From JBIKLM01 sp044375105 (GTDB lineage: Bacteria > Planctomycetota > UBA1135 > GCA-002686595), in the NCBI GenBank assembly GCA_044375105.1, contig JBILNK010000002.1, positions 1 to 64,000 on the forward strand: a stretch of 64,000 nt of DNA, written 5' to 3'. The notes under the pieces are model-generated. The model worked only from the letters and a program-made list of their open reading frames with translations, made no database searches and was not told the origin of the DNA. The position numbers and the translations under genes were made by a program. Below, one piece after another: positions 27,676 through 39,159 of the stretch (position 1 is the first letter of the stretch; each line of letters begins with the position of its first letter).

Positions 27676-28338
27676 TCAGCGCACCCCACCCGGCGAGCTG
27701 CCGGATGCGTTGGGCTCGGGCTGGGCTTCGTCCGTGGATGGGAGGGGCGGCGCAGCCAGGCCTTCCTCGGCGGCGCGCAGCCGGTCCGCCACCCAGTGGC
27801 GCCAGGCGGGCCAGCTGCGTTGGGTGCGCTCGAAGAGCACCTCGAAATCGTCGGCCAGCCGGGCGCTGCGCGTGCCGGTAAAGGTCTCCTGGGCCCAGGT
27901 TTCCGGTCCGAAGCGGCGCGCACCGGCGACCAGGGCGGCGTACAGCAGCAGCGCCGAAAGCGCGCCGGCGAGCAGACCCGCAAAGCGGTCGAGGAGCCCC
28001 AGCTTGAGGCCCTGCAGGGCTCGCGCGCCCAGGCGGCCGAGCTGCCCAAGCAGCAGGGCGACGACCACGAACAGGACCAAGAACGAGAGCGCCTCGCAAG
28101 CCATCGGGGGCAGGCTGGGCCAGAGGTCCAGCAACCGTCGCGCCAGAGCGGGCGTGAAGGCGCTGGCGATTCCGAGGGCCAGGGCGAAGCTGATCGCCCG
28201 AAAGAACTGCCACCAAAGGCCACACCAGGCGCCCAACGCGGCGAGGACGGCAAGAAACACCAAGCCGACCCAGTCCGCTGGCGCCAGCTCGAGCCCGATC
28301 GTGGGCGCAGATTGGATGGCCGGGTGCCAGGGCAGCAT
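27676..28338 (-). CDS. CvpA-family membrane protein
   Basis: This 220-residue inner-membrane protein resembles the CvpA (colicin V production) family. It has four hydrophobic segments. The first two are VGLVFLAVLAALGAWCGLWWQFFR and SFALALGIASAFTPALARRL. The other two are ALSFLVLFVVVALLLGQLGRL and RFAGLLAGALSALLLYAALVAGARRF, which shows the typical D/R-F-G-GA-L pattern before the last helix. A polar C-terminal tail follows. The ATG at 28338 begins a short leader before the first helix. Sequence before it is Arg/Pro-rich and was excluded. The family's molecular role is poorly defined. Confidence 0.8.
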   Translation of the reverse strand: MLPWHPAIQSAPTIGLELAPADWVGLVFLAVLAALGAWCGLWWQFFRAISFALALGIASAFTPALARRLLDLWPSLPPMACEALSFLVLFVVVALLLGQLGRLGARALQGLKLGLLDRFAGLLAGALSALLLYAALVAGARRFGPETWAQETFTGTRSARLADDFEVLFERTQRSWPAWRHWVADRLRAAEEGLAAPPLPSTDEAQPEPNASGSSPGGVR

Positions 28339-28421
28339 GGGCGGGGCCCGGGCGGTCACTGGAGCCCGGCCCGAGCTTCGGCCTATCCTAGGGGCCAGAA
28401 GGCCGCCAGCGGTTCCGACCA

Positions 28422-30212
28422 TTGAACGAGACCCACCCCATCGACCGCGGACTGATCCTGCTGTCCAGCCTGATCCGCCAGCAGCCCCCCCTGGAAGCCG
28501 AACGGCTGGCCAGCCTCCAGGACTTTTTCCCGAGCGGCCGGCTGCCGGAAGCCGCGCAGGAGCGGGCTCAGGCGGATGGGCGCCACCTCGAGTGGTTCCT
28601 CTTCGAGCGCAGCAGCAGAGCGCTCGGCGACCTGCCGATCTTCGCCTTGGAAGGGGAGCTGGAGGCAGCCCTGGGGGCGGAGGGCCCCGCTGTGGCCCTG
28701 GCGCTGCGAACCTCGCGTTCGGGGGTCTTTCGGGTCCAGACGGTGGTGCCGGGCGAAGGTCTCTGGCTCGAGGACCTCGCCAGCCGCGGAGCCCTGCCGA
28801 TCGCCGAGGCCGAGGCCAGCCATGACCTGACGGAGGGGGATCTGCTGTGCGGGCGTTTGTATCCCCTGGGGGACGAGCGCTATCGGCTCTCTCCGGTCAT
28901 GGCGGTTTTCCGCGATCCCCAGCTGGCAGAGGCCCTGGAGAGCGATCTCGAGCGCCTGCGCAGCCGGCGCCGCGGGACCCTGCGGATCGCCCAGGGCGAG
29001 CTCGAGCGCATGTTCTTCGCGGCGCCCCCGACCGTGGTGGAGCCGGCGCCCGGTTCCGCCCCCTCGGGCGCTTCCCCGGGATCCGGCGCGAGCTCCACGA
29101 CCCCGCAGCGGGGGACCCTGGCGGTGCGGGAGGAGTTGCTGGAATTGCTCTCCGCCGGCGCCGCAGGGGGACAATCGGGACTCGGGCCCGAGCGGGCCAC
29201 GGCGCTGCTCGGGGCCTTCGAGCTCGAGGCCCGGCGAGGCGAGCGCGCTTCGGCGGCGTCGGCCCTCGGAGAATTGCTCGATGCCGTCGCTTTCCATAGC
29301 CAGGTCGATCTCGAGCGCGTGCGGCGCCTGTGCATCGAGCACTGGAATAGCCTCGTGGAGCGGCCGGGGGAAACCCTGCCGGCCAAGCCCGGGCCTCGAG
29401 CGGAATCGATCGCCGCGCCCGCGGTCCGCACCGGACTGGCCGCTTTCCAGCGTTTCGCCCGGGAGCGCTCCTCGCCCGCGGGCGAGGCGGCGGACCGAGA
29501 CAGCGCCCAGCGCGCGCTCTCCGCTTTCGACGCGGGGCGCGCCCGCGGAGAGGATCTGGAAGCCCTCTTCGGGCAGCTCGAAAAGGATCTGGGCCTCGAT
29601 GGCGAGGGGGAGGAGGACCTCTCCGCCAGCCCCGACTTTCCCGGAGTCATCGGCGCTCTGGTGGAGGAGTTCCAGTGGGAGCGGCGCGCCGAAGGCGATG
29701 GAACCGGAGCCGAAGCGGACGGGCCACTGCTGACGGCCTTGGCCCAGGAACTCTGCGAAATCGGCCTCCTCGAGGAGCTCGACGGCGCCCGTCTGGCCCG
29801 CTTTGCGGTGCGCACGGCGCTCGCGCCGGGCTCCAGCGTGGATCCGATGCCGGCTCTGACGCGTTTCGCAAAGTGGATCGAGTCCCAGCACGGACATGGC
29901 CTGTGGACCGAGTTCGAGCGCACGGCGCAGGTCCTCTCCCGGGATCTGCCGCGCCTGGCGCGAGCCCAGCGGCTGCTCGAAAAGAGCGGCGCAGCCGCGC
30001 CCAGCCCGGGCCTGGGCCTGCGTGAGGAGCTGCTGCAGACCTCCCTCGAATTCGGCGAGCGCCTGGGGATCCGCGACGACGACGGCCGTTTCGTGCCCCT
30101 CGACCTAACCGCGGAGCTGGCGGCCGAGCTGCGCCCTGGCGATCGCGCCCAGATCCGCTGGCAGCGCGGCCAGCCCCGCGTGGCGGGCCTGCTGGCGCCG
30201 CTCGAAAGCTGA
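28422..30212 (+). CDS. Large hypothetical protein
   Basis: I do not recognise this 596-residue protein. It has no signal peptide or membrane helix, so it is probably cytoplasmic. The N-terminal 180 residues are compact, with an LEWFLFERSSRALGDLPIFALE-type segment. A Pro/Gly/Ser-rich linker (about residues 205-230) leads to a long Glu/Leu/Ala-rich helical region. The C-terminal 60 residues form a small beta-rich module ending GDRAQIRWQRGQPRVAGLL. The start is a TTG at 28422, the only codon preserving the N-terminus. It is divergent from the CvpA-like gene with 83 bases between them. Confidence 0.75.
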   Translation: MNETHPIDRGLILLSSLIRQQPPLEAERLASLQDFFPSGRLPEAAQERAQADGRHLEWFLFERSSRALGDLPIFALEGELEAALGAEGPAVALALRTSRSGVFRVQTVVPGEGLWLEDLASRGALPIAEAEASHDLTEGDLLCGRLYPLGDERYRLSPVMAVFRDPQLAEALESDLERLRSRRRGTLRIAQGELERMFFAAPPTVVEPAPGSAPSGASPGSGASSTTPQRGTLAVREELLELLSAGAAGGQSGLGPERATALLGAFELEARRGERASAASALGELLDAVAFHSQVDLERVRRLCIEHWNSLVERPGETLPAKPGPRAESIAAPAVRTGLAAFQRFARERSSPAGEAADRDSAQRALSAFDAGRARGEDLEALFGQLEKDLGLDGEGEEDLSASPDFPGVIGALVEEFQWERRAEGDGTGAEADGPLLTALAQELCEIGLLEELDGARLARFAVRTALAPGSSVDPMPALTRFAKWIESQHGHGLWTEFERTAQVLSRDLPRLARAQRLLEKSGAAAPSPGLGLREELLQTSLEFGERLGIRDDDGRFVPLDLTAELAAELRPGDRAQIRWQRGQPRVAGLLAPLES

Positions 30213-30252
30213 CGCGCCGGCCCGCCGTCTATCGGCTTGGCGCGAGCCTTGG

Positions 30253-30273
30253 CGGCCGCCCCGCTGGCGGCCG
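30253..30273. terminator. GC-rich hairpin between convergent genes
   Basis: CGGCCGCC (30253-30260) pairs perfectly with GGCGGCCG (30266-30273) around CCGCT. It lies between the convergent ends of the 596-residue protein and the GyrI-like lipoprotein. No U-tract follows on either strand, so the terminator call is tentative. Confidence 0.4.
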
Positions 30274-30350
30274 AAAAGATCCCCGAGGCGAAGCGGCGCA
30301 GTTGCCCGGTGCGAGCCTGCGGACCTTGGCTGCCCGCGGGCCCTCGGCTT

Positions 30351-30989
30351 TCAGAGCATGCGCCAGGGCATCTGGACCTCGGTGACCAATTGGTCGAAAC
30401 TCTGCACGGTGCTGGGATCGACCAGATATTGCTCACGTATCGGGCCGTCCAGCACCCAGCCGCGGGTGCGCAGAGTGTCAAACATGGCCGGGTAGCTCTG
30501 AGGCACTTCCGGATAGGGGCCCGCGATGCGGGCGTAGACCACATTGGCCGAGGGCAGCAGGTCGAAGCCGAGCGGCGCAGCGACGGGCACCAGGCGTGAG
30601 ACCGGCAGACACAGGCGCGAGCGCAGCTCCGCCTGCGGGGTGCGCGCCGGGTCGTCGTAGAACAGGGCGAAGGGCGGCCCTGCCACGGCCAGGTTCTGGG
30701 AGCGGATCTGCTCGAGCAGCTGGGTCAGGAAGCGCCCGGTTTCGCGGTAGTCCCCGACCAGTTCCAAGAACACGTAGGGCTGATCGAGGGTCTGCTTCCA
30801 TTGCACGACGACCTCGCGGTGCGGCGCCAGGGAGACCGGCACGTCGGCAACGGCCGGAAGCTCGGCGCGCGGGGCCATGGATTGGCAGCCCGCGAGCGAG
30901 AGCTGCAGGGCCAGGGCGGACCAGACGACCCGGAGTTGGGCTCGGCCGCTTCTCGCGACCGCGGGGTGGGAAGGGATTTCCGGCGGCAT
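30351..30989 (-). CDS. GyrI-like effector-binding domain lipoprotein
   Basis: This 212-residue protein combines a lipoprotein signal peptide (VVWSALALQLSLAGC, lipobox LAGC) with a domain that looks like the GyrI/AraC effector-binding fold. Supporting segments are GPPFALFYDD, the run to VVYARIAGPYPEVPQSYPAMF, and the family-typical end GPIREQYLVDPSTVQSFDQLVTEVQMPW. That fold usually binds small molecules in cytoplasmic regulators, so an exported, lipid-anchored version would bind a ligand outside the cytoplasm. The ATG at 30989 gives the signal peptide its start. Longer upstream frames are low-complexity. Confidence 0.8.
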   Translation of the reverse strand: MPPEIPSHPAVARSGRAQLRVVWSALALQLSLAGCQSMAPRAELPAVADVPVSLAPHREVVVQWKQTLDQPYVFLELVGDYRETGRFLTQLLEQIRSQNLAVAGPPFALFYDDPARTPQAELRSRLCLPVSRLVPVAAPLGFDLLPSANVVYARIAGPYPEVPQSYPAMFDTLRTRGWVLDGPIREQYLVDPSTVQSFDQLVTEVQMPWRML

Positions 30990-31827
30990 GGGCCTCCCAT
31001 CGAGTCCCTGGGGCCGGGGCCTGAGGCCGCGGCCGGGCTCGTCCCTCTGCTGCGACGGCGTGCCGGCGGGGCTTCCGGGCATCCGCTGCGGCGGGGTCGC
31101 GCCGGCGGCGGCTCTGGCCGGGCCGCGGGTGCCCGCGGGTGCCCGCGGGTGCCCGCGAGGCCCCCGGGGCCGTGCCTTGTGCAGGGACTCTGGCCGCTCG
31201 CCCGGGGCCGGGGCGCCGGCCCGGCTCCGGGCCGTCCGACGGGCCGCGGCGGGATGCGCAGCAGCCCGGTCCCGCAGGCGATTTTTCGAGGTCTCGGCCG
31301 CCAAGGCCTTGCATCGCGGCGGCAGCGTGCTCGGCGGCGGTCGGCGTGGTTGTGCCGTCCTGTGGAGCCGGCAAGGGCGCGGTCTCGAGGACCGCCCGCG
31401 GGGCGGACGGCGGAGCGCAGCGCCTGCGGCTCGGAGGGCGGTGCAAACGAGCCTGGCGAGAGCAGACCAGGCCGGGCACCTCCGGGCGGCTGATCCGCGT
31501 TGGGACCGGTGGCTCGACGGGGGCCTCGCAGCCATCGATGCGAGCGGGTAGAGGGCGGTCGGAGGCCCGGAGTTCGGGAGCAGGCCTGGCGCTGCAGCTC
31601 CAGGGGAGTCGGCCCTCGCGGCGCCGGGGTTGATCTATAACGTCTGATAATCTCCGTTCTGTTGTATATGGGGGGGGTGCCGAAGCCCCCGGTCCCTGCG
31701 CTCGGATCGCCTCCAAGCGGCAGCCGCGCGTGCCTCGAACCGAGCGCTTTGGCGGCCCTTGCCCGGCCCCAGAGCTTCTTCGCCGCGCCTCCCTCGCTAC
31801 CCTGGCGCCCTTCCACGGAGCCCGCCC
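30990..31827. other. Long divergent spacer with an AT-rich island
   Basis: This 838-base region separates the GyrI-like lipoprotein (leftward) from a small cysteine protein (rightward). It contains three GTGCCCGCGG tandem units near 31126-31158. A striking AT-rich island lies at 31627-31668 (with TCTATAACG, TGATAATC and TTGTATATG), likely promoter DNA for one or both genes. TACCCT at 31798-31803 is a closer -10-like hexamer for the rightward gene. The frames across it look non-coding. Confidence 0.5.
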
Positions 31828-32103
31828 TTGAGCGACAAGAAGTACTGTTTCTTCAACAAGCAGCGCCCCTGCGACCTGACCTGCAAGGCGGCCTTCGAGG
31901 TCGACGATCCGGTCGACAACGTGGACTGCTACTTCGTGTGGCTGTCCTACCACGCCGGCGAGACCCTGTTCGAGTTGAAGCGCGTGCTCGACTCGGTGCG
32001 CGGCTCCGGGCCATCCATGGGCGGACCCGGAGGCCCCTTGGGGGGCTTCGGCGGTTACCCGGGCGGGCCCAAGAACCCGCCCAAAGGACCGTCGGAGAAT
32101 TGA
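31828..32103 (+). CDS. Small cysteine-containing protein of unknown function
   Basis: I do not recognise this 91-residue protein. Its first half is well ordered and has four cysteines (in DKKYCFFNKQRPCDLTCKAAF and NVDCYFVW), which could form disulfides or bind metal. The second half is Gly/Pro-rich (GGPGGPLGGFGGYPGGP) and probably flexible. It has no signal peptide. The start is a TTG at 31828, directly before the ordered segment. A GC palindrome CCGGCGGCCGCCGG (32104-32117) follows the stop and could act as a terminator before the convergent phosphatase gene. Confidence 0.7.
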   Translation: MSDKKYCFFNKQRPCDLTCKAAFEVDDPVDNVDCYFVWLSYHAGETLFELKRVLDSVRGSGPSMGGPGGPLGGFGGYPGGPKNPPKGPSEN

Positions 32104-32117
32104 CCGGCGGCCGCCGG
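32104..32117. terminator. 14-bp perfect palindrome after the small cysteine protein
   Basis: CCGGCGGCCGCCGG directly follows the TGA and is perfectly self-complementary. It lies between convergent genes. It lacks a U-tract, so its role as a terminator is an inference. Confidence 0.35.
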
Positions 32118-32195
32118 AGGAGCCGCCCGATTGCTCGAGCCCGACCGCGGCCCTGGCCTCGGGACTCCCGGCGCCTGGCCTCCGATGCTGGCCGG

Positions 32196-32891
32196 TCAGC
32201 CCGAGGGCGCCGGCAGTCGGTACCAAGCCGGGCCTTCATCGAGGGGCCTGTCCAGGTCCAGCCCGGCCAGGATCGGATGCCCGGCGGAAAGGCCCCCGGA
32301 GGGCCAGTCGACCACGATCAGACCCGCCGGCGGCACGGAGAGGTTGTCGGCTTGGCCGAGGGGCAGCCCGAGGGCCCGGGCCGCTGTACAGCGCAGCACC
32401 CAGCCGTGGGCCACCAAGGCGGCCTGGGGAAGCTCGGCCCCGAGGGCCAAGGCCGCGGCGGCCGCCCGTGCGGCCAGGGCTTCCAGGGCCGGAGCCACGC
32501 GGGCCCACAGGTCCTCCAGACTCTCGCCGTTCGGCGGACGCTGGCGCTCCGGATCGCGCCGCCAGCGGCTCCAGCCGCCGTCCAAGGCGTCGACCTCGGC
32601 CGGGTGCTTGCCGGCCCAATCGCCCCGGGAGATCTCGCGCAGGCGCACGTCGACCTCCGGCCAGAGTTCGCGACCGGCGGCGATGCACTCGGCGCCGAAC
32701 CGGGCCCGGCGGAGGTCCGAGCAGGCCAGGGCATGCAGGGCGATGGGCCGCAGGCGCACGGCCAGCGCACGGGCTTCCTCCTCGCCCTGGGGATCCAGGG
32801 GAACGTCCAGATCGCCGTACAGTCGTCCACGCCAGTTGGGGACCACGGTGCCGTGCCGCGCCAGATAGATCCGGGTGGGAGGGCTGCCCAT
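32196..32891 (-). CDS. Histidine phosphatase (phosphoglycerate mutase-like) family protein
   Basis: This 231-residue phosphatase belongs to the histidine phosphatase superfamily. The phospho-acceptor motif is LARHGTVVPNWRGRLYG near the N-terminus. The usual glutamate-containing segment REISRGDWAGKHPAEVD follows, and the second histidine is in LVAHGWVLRCTAARALG. Substrates in this family range from phosphoglycerate to alpha-ribazole phosphate and cannot be told here. The ATG at 32891 gives the standard short lead-in to the RHG strand. Confidence 0.88.
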   Translation of the reverse strand: MGSPPTRIYLARHGTVVPNWRGRLYGDLDVPLDPQGEEEARALAVRLRPIALHALACSDLRRARFGAECIAAGRELWPEVDVRLREISRGDWAGKHPAEVDALDGGWSRWRRDPERQRPPNGESLEDLWARVAPALEALAARAAAAALALGAELPQAALVAHGWVLRCTAARALGLPLGQADNLSVPPAGLIVVDWPSGGLSAGHPILAGLDLDRPLDEGPAWYRLPAPSG

Positions 32892-32953
32892 CGCGCCGCT
32901 GATCCTATGACAAGCAGCAGGTTTGGAGCCCTGAGCCGCCATCGATCCTGCGC

Positions 32954-32983
32954 TTGGGTTCCAGGGCTGCCCGCCAGTAGAGT
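32954..32983 (+). promoter_or_regulatory. Possible promoter of sdhCAB
   Basis: TTGGGT (32954-32959) and TAGAGT (32978-32983), separated by 18 bases, resemble a weak housekeeping promoter about 115 bases upstream of the sdhC start. The match is partial. Confidence 0.35.
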
Positions 32984-33098
32984 GCCCGCTTCGGCCGAAG
33001 CGGACGCCTGCTCCGAGGCGCCCGCCGGCCTCGCTCGGCCCGGACCTCTTCGTCCCGGCGCCGGCCAGACCCGACCGCGCCCTCTCCACAACCCCGCG

Positions 33099-33776
33099 AT
33101 GCTCCGCTGGCTCGCCACATTCCTGGCCTCCTCGATCGGTAAGAAGGCTGTGACCGCTCTGACCGGTCTGGCTCTGGTCGGCTTCGCCGTCGGGCACCTC
33201 GCCGGCAACCTGCTGCTGCTGAAGGGCGACCAGGGCAAAGCCTTCGAGGCCTACGCCCAAAAGCTGCACGACTTGGGGCCCCTGTTGCTGGTGGCCGAAC
33301 TCGGCCTGCTGGCCCTGTTCGGGGGACACATCGCCCTAGCCCTGCGGGCCACCCTGCAAAACCGCGCCGCCCGCAAGAGCCCCTATGCCATGTCCCCGGG
33401 ACACGGCGGACGCACCCTGGCCTCGGCCACCATGCCGCTGACGGGGTCGTTCCTGCTCCTGTTCCTGGTGGTGCACCTGTTGAACTTCCGCTTCGACGCG
33501 GACTTCAAGGCGCGCTTCACCGCGGGCCGGGAGGGCGCCGGCGCTGCGGAGCAGGTTCTCGATTCCATGGGCCAGCCCCTGCTAGCGGTTCTGTACCTGC
33601 TGGCCTTCCTGGCTCTGGGGCTACATCTCACCCACGGCCTCCAGAGCGCCCTGCAGACCTTGGGGGCCCATCACCCGCGCTACACCCCGGTGATCAAGCG
33701 CTTCGGCTATGGCCTCGCCGGGCTCCTAGCCCTCGGATTCAGCGCCATCGGCATCTACGCCTTGAGCCGCGCCTGA
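33099..33776 (+). CDS. sdhC: Succinate dehydrogenase cytochrome b subunit (class B)
   Basis: This 225-residue membrane anchor of succinate:quinone oxidoreductase is of the single-subunit class B type (as in Bacteroidetes and Epsilonproteobacteria). It has five hydrophobic helices and conserved histidines in [32 protein letters not shown] and [13 protein letters not shown], which would ligate two b haems. The ATG at 33099 precedes a short basic segment ([16 protein letters not shown]) typical of the family. It is followed by sdhA and sdhB, and no sdhD is present, consistent with class B. Confidence 0.93.
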   Translation: MLRWLATFLASSIGKKAVTALTGLALVGFAVGHLAGNLLLLKGDQGKAFEAYAQKLHDLGPLLLVAELGLLALFGGHIALALRATLQNRAARKSPYAMSPGHGGRTLASATMPLTGSFLLLFLVVHLLNFRFDADFKARFTAGREGAGAAEQVLDSMGQPLLAVLYLLAFLALGLHLTHGLQSALQTLGAHHPRYTPVIKRFGYGLAGLLALGFSAIGIYALSRA

Positions 33777-33870
33777 CCCATCAAGACCAGGGATCGAGAA
33801 TCGCCTCCGCGCGTCGATCCCCCGCCGCAGACCCTCGACCGGCCGCCCGCGGCCGAACTCCTCAACAACC

Positions 33871-35805
<1,935 letters not shown>

Positions 35806-35977
35806 CCAACGCGGCTTTCGCCCGCGCGCCGTTCCCAGCTCCCGACCGCCCGGACCGGATCCCGATCCAAGCCGCCCTCCGCAGGCCCGCCCCCGCGCGG
35901 GGGCCGGCCCCCCCGTCGCGCCCCCACCGCACTCCCCCACCGCTCCCCAGAGTCGCGGGCTTGACCCGCACGACGCG

Positions 35978-36814
35978 ATGAGCACCGCCTCGACCGCCCA
36001 GCCGGGCCACAGCCAAGCCATCCCCGGCCACGACCGACTCAGCCTGACCCTCCGGGTCTGGCGGCAGAAGAGCCGCGGGGCACCCGGATTCCTCGAGACC
36101 CACCAGCTCGAGGACCTCTCGCCGCACATGTCCTTCCTGGAGATGCTGGACGTGCTCAACGACCGCTTGGTCCAGCAGGGGCAGGAACCGGTCGTCTTCG
36201 ACCACGACTGCCGCGAGGGCATCTGCGGCAGCTGCGGGGTGATGATCAACGGCAAAGCCCACGGCCCCGACGACGAAACCGCGACCTGCCAGCTGCATCT
36301 GCGGCGTTTCCGCTCGGGCGAGGTGCTGACCATCGAGCCCTGGCGGGCCGGGGCTTTCCCGGTGCTCAAGGACCTGATGGTCGATCGTTCGGCTTTCGAC
36401 CGAGTGCTGCAGGCGGGTGGCTACGTCTCGGTCAACACCGGAAACGCCCCGGAGTCGAACGCCATGCCCGTCGCCCCGGCGGAGGCCGAGCTGGCCATGG
36501 ACGCGGCCGCCTGCATCGGCTGCGGGGCCTGCGTGGCCGCCTGCCCGAACGGGTCGGCGATGCTGTTCGTCTCCGCCAAGGTTTCGCACCTGGGACACCT
36601 GCCCCAGGGGCAACCGGAGCGCGACAAGCGCGTGCTGGCGATGGTGGCCGCCATGGATTCCGAGGGCTTCGGCAACTGCTCGAACCATTACGAGTGCTCG
36701 GCGGCCTGTCCCAAGGGCATCGGTGTCGAGCACATCGCGCGCCTCAACCGAGACTTCCTGGGGGCCAGCCTGCGCAGCCGCGGGGCCGAAAAGGCCCGCG
36801 CCGGGGGCGAGTAA
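35978..36814 (+). CDS. sdhB: Succinate dehydrogenase iron-sulfur subunit
   Basis: SdhB carries electrons from FAD to the membrane quinone. The 278-residue protein has the [2Fe-2S] cysteines in [10 protein letters not shown] and TCQLH, the [4Fe-4S] motif [12 protein letters not shown], and the third cluster region [14 protein letters not shown]. The order of clusters is normal. It lies 172 bases after sdhA, a looser spacing than usual for an sdh operon. The ATG at 35978 gives a 20-residue Ser/Thr/Pro leader. Confidence 0.95.
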   Translation: MSTASTAQPGHSQAIPGHDRLSLTLRVWRQKSRGAPGFLETHQLEDLSPHMSFLEMLDVLNDRLVQQGQEPVVFDHDCREGICGSCGVMINGKAHGPDDETATCQLHLRRFRSGEVLTIEPWRAGAFPVLKDLMVDRSAFDRVLQAGGYVSVNTGNAPESNAMPVAPAEAELAMDAAACIGCGACVAACPNGSAMLFVSAKVSHLGHLPQGQPERDKRVLAMVAAMDSEGFGNCSNHYECSAACPKGIGVEHIARLNRDFLGASLRSRGAEKARAGGE

Positions 36815-37077
36815 GGCCAACAGCCCGGTCGGCGGCCCGAGGCGGGCTCCCCTGGCGTTCCCGCTCCGGAACACCATCCCTCCCCACCGGGGCCGGCCGC
36901 GCCGGAATCCGAGCCCCGGAACCGCCCTGGGGCCCTCCCCGGGCTGCATTCAGGGCCCGCGCCGCCTGCTCCTGGTCCGGCACGGCCCTTGCTAGTGTGT
37001 AGGTCGCTAACCTCCGTCCAACCCCAGCTTCCAGCGACTCGCGGGGGCGGCGGCTCTTCCAAAAGGCACGCATCACC

Positions 37078-39159
37078 ATGAAAAAACTCCTGATCCCCCT
37101 GGGGCTGCTGATCGCCGGCAGCCTGTGGGTCGGCGACCTGGGTGCCCACGGGGGCACCTACCGCGGACCTGGCGACACCGTGCCTCCGGGAGCCGGCGGC
37201 GGCGGCGGCGGTGCCGGCCCCTCGACGGGCGGCCCCTCGGCCCCGGCGGGCCCTTCCTCCGGCGGCCCCACCACGGGCGCTCCCGGTGCGCCGCCCCAGG
37301 CGCCCCAGGGCGGCGGCGGCGGGCCTTCGACCGGCGGCGACAGCGGCGCTGACCTCGAGTACTGGAGCTTCTGGTGGGAGTTCAACAAGGACCCCTTCCT
37401 GAACCTCAAGGAGAAGATCTGGTCGGGCGCCAACGCGACCGGCGGCGGCGGCTTCTTCCTGGGTGAAGGCAACGAGGAAGGCGCCAAGGACCAGCGCCGT
37501 CCGGACGAGGCCCTGATCCGCGGCTCGATCGTGCCCGCCCTGCTGGCCGCCCTGGAGAAGGAACGCGCCAACGACATCGTGACCGGCTGCCTGATCGCGC
37601 TGGCCAAGATCGGCGACACCGCCGCCGAGGACGCGAACTCGGAATACGCCAAGACCATCGGCGCGTTCCTCAAGAACGCCGAGCAAGAGATCCGCGAGAC
37701 GGCCGCCGTGGCCCTGGGGATCCTGGCCCATCCTTCCTCGCTGGCCCTGCTCGAAGGCCTGATGAACGACACCAAGGTCGGCAAGGACGCGGTCGGATCG
37801 ACGATTGTCGATCTGCGCACGCGCGCCTTCGCCGCCTACGGTCTCGGCCTGATGGCCCGGCGCAACCCGAGCCCCGAGGTCCAGCAGAGCGTCGCCAAGC
37901 TGATCGCCGAATCCTTGCCGGTGGCGACCCGCGCGGCCACGCCGGACCTAGCCGTGGCCCTGATCACCTCCTTCGGCCTGACCAGCCTGCCGATCGCCGG
38001 CGTCGAGCCGACCAAGGAAGCTCCCGCCCAGGCCTGGGATAGCGTCGAGGGTGGCCTCGAGTTCCTGTTGGGTCAGTGGCGCGACGACCGCATGAACTTC
38101 CTCATGCGGGCCCACCTGGCCGTGGCCATGGGCCGCCAGCTGCAGACCATGGCCCAGGCTCCCGACTTCGGGGTCTACAAGCAGAAGGTCGCCGAAGCTT
38201 TGCTGGTGCCCCTCGACAAGCGCACGGGCAAGGGCTGGCCGGAAGAACTGCAGCAGAGCGCGGCCTTCGCCCTCGGCCTCGTCGGCGACTGCGACGACGA
38301 TAAGCTCGATGCGGAGATCCGCAAAGTGCTGATGGAGCAGACCCTCGACGGTCAGCGGCAGACCCGCCGCTTCGCCATGATCGCCCTGGCCAAGGCCACC
38401 GCCCGCAAGGGCACCCCCGGCGAAAAAGCCTGGGCCGGTCTTCCGGATGTCTCCAAGCACCTGACCCGGCGTCTCACCGACGGCAAGGGCGGCGACGAGC
38501 ACTGGGCGGGCCTGTCGATCGGTGTGCTGGGGAACTACCTCAGCGAAACCGACGCTTCCGTGCCCACCGAGATGGGCAAGGCCCTGCACGAGCGCTTCAA
38601 GAAGGACAACGACGCGGACGCTTCGGCGGCCTTCGCGGTGTCCCTCGGGATCCTGGGGCTCAAGGACGCCCAGGCCGACCTGCTCGAGCGCATGCAAAAG
38701 ACCAAAGACTGGACCGCGCAAGGCTACGTGACCCTGGGCCTCGGCCTGATGGGCGCCAGCGAAGCCAAAGCCAAGATCCAGGAGCTGGTCAAGGCCTCCG
38801 AGTTCAAGCCCGACCTGCTCAAGCAGGCGGCCATCGCGCTGGGCCTCCTGGGCGACAACAACATCGTCCCGGACCTGACCGAGATGCTGCGCAACGCCGG
38901 CTCCCTGTCGGCCCAAGCGGCGATCGCCTCGGCCCTGGGCTTCATCGGCGACTCGCGCTCGGTGGACCCGCTGGTCAAGATGCTGCAGGACGAGAGCCTG
39001 ACCGACGGCGCCCGCGGCTTCGCGGCGGTGGCCCTGGGCATCGTGGCCGACAAGGAAGTGTTGCCCTGGAACTCGAAGATCGCGGTGGACGTGAACTACC
39101 GCGCTTCGACCCAGACCCTCAACACGACCGACGGCAAGGGTGTGCTCAACATCCTGTGA
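37078..39159 (+). CDS. Secreted HEAT-repeat protein with Gly/Pro-rich linker
   Basis: This 693-residue exported protein begins with a clear signal peptide (MKKLLIPLGLLIAGSLWVGDLGAHG). A Gly/Pro/Ser-rich linker follows (about residues 35-85), then a conserved module ending GGGGFFLGEGNEEG and a long HEAT-repeat solenoid to about residue 665. The repeats contain segments such as REIRETAAVALGILAHPSS and LKQAAIALGLLGD. Such solenoids bind proteins, so a scaffold role is plausible but unproven. It is paralogous to the next gene. AAAAGG upstream of the ATG is a usable ribosome-binding site. The recurrent 3' element starts at its stop codon. Confidence 0.85.
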   Translation: MKKLLIPLGLLIAGSLWVGDLGAHGGTYRGPGDTVPPGAGGGGGGAGPSTGGPSAPAGPSSGGPTTGAPGAPPQAPQGGGGGPSTGGDSGADLEYWSFWWEFNKDPFLNLKEKIWSGANATGGGGFFLGEGNEEGAKDQRRPDEALIRGSIVPALLAALEKERANDIVTGCLIALAKIGDTAAEDANSEYAKTIGAFLKNAEQEIRETAAVALGILAHPSSLALLEGLMNDTKVGKDAVGSTIVDLRTRAFAAYGLGLMARRNPSPEVQQSVAKLIAESLPVATRAATPDLAVALITSFGLTSLPIAGVEPTKEAPAQAWDSVEGGLEFLLGQWRDDRMNFLMRAHLAVAMGRQLQTMAQAPDFGVYKQKVAEALLVPLDKRTGKGWPEELQQSAAFALGLVGDCDDDKLDAEIRKVLMEQTLDGQRQTRRFAMIALAKATARKGTPGEKAWAGLPDVSKHLTRRLTDGKGGDEHWAGLSIGVLGNYLSETDASVPTEMGKALHERFKKDNDADASAAFAVSLGILGLKDAQADLLERMQKTKDWTAQGYVTLGLGLMGASEAKAKIQELVKASEFKPDLLKQAAIALGLLGDNNIVPDLTEMLRNAGSLSAQAAIASALGFIGDSRSVDPLVKMLQDESLTDGARGFAAVALGIVADKEVLPWNSKIAVDVNYRASTQTLNTTDGKGVLNIL

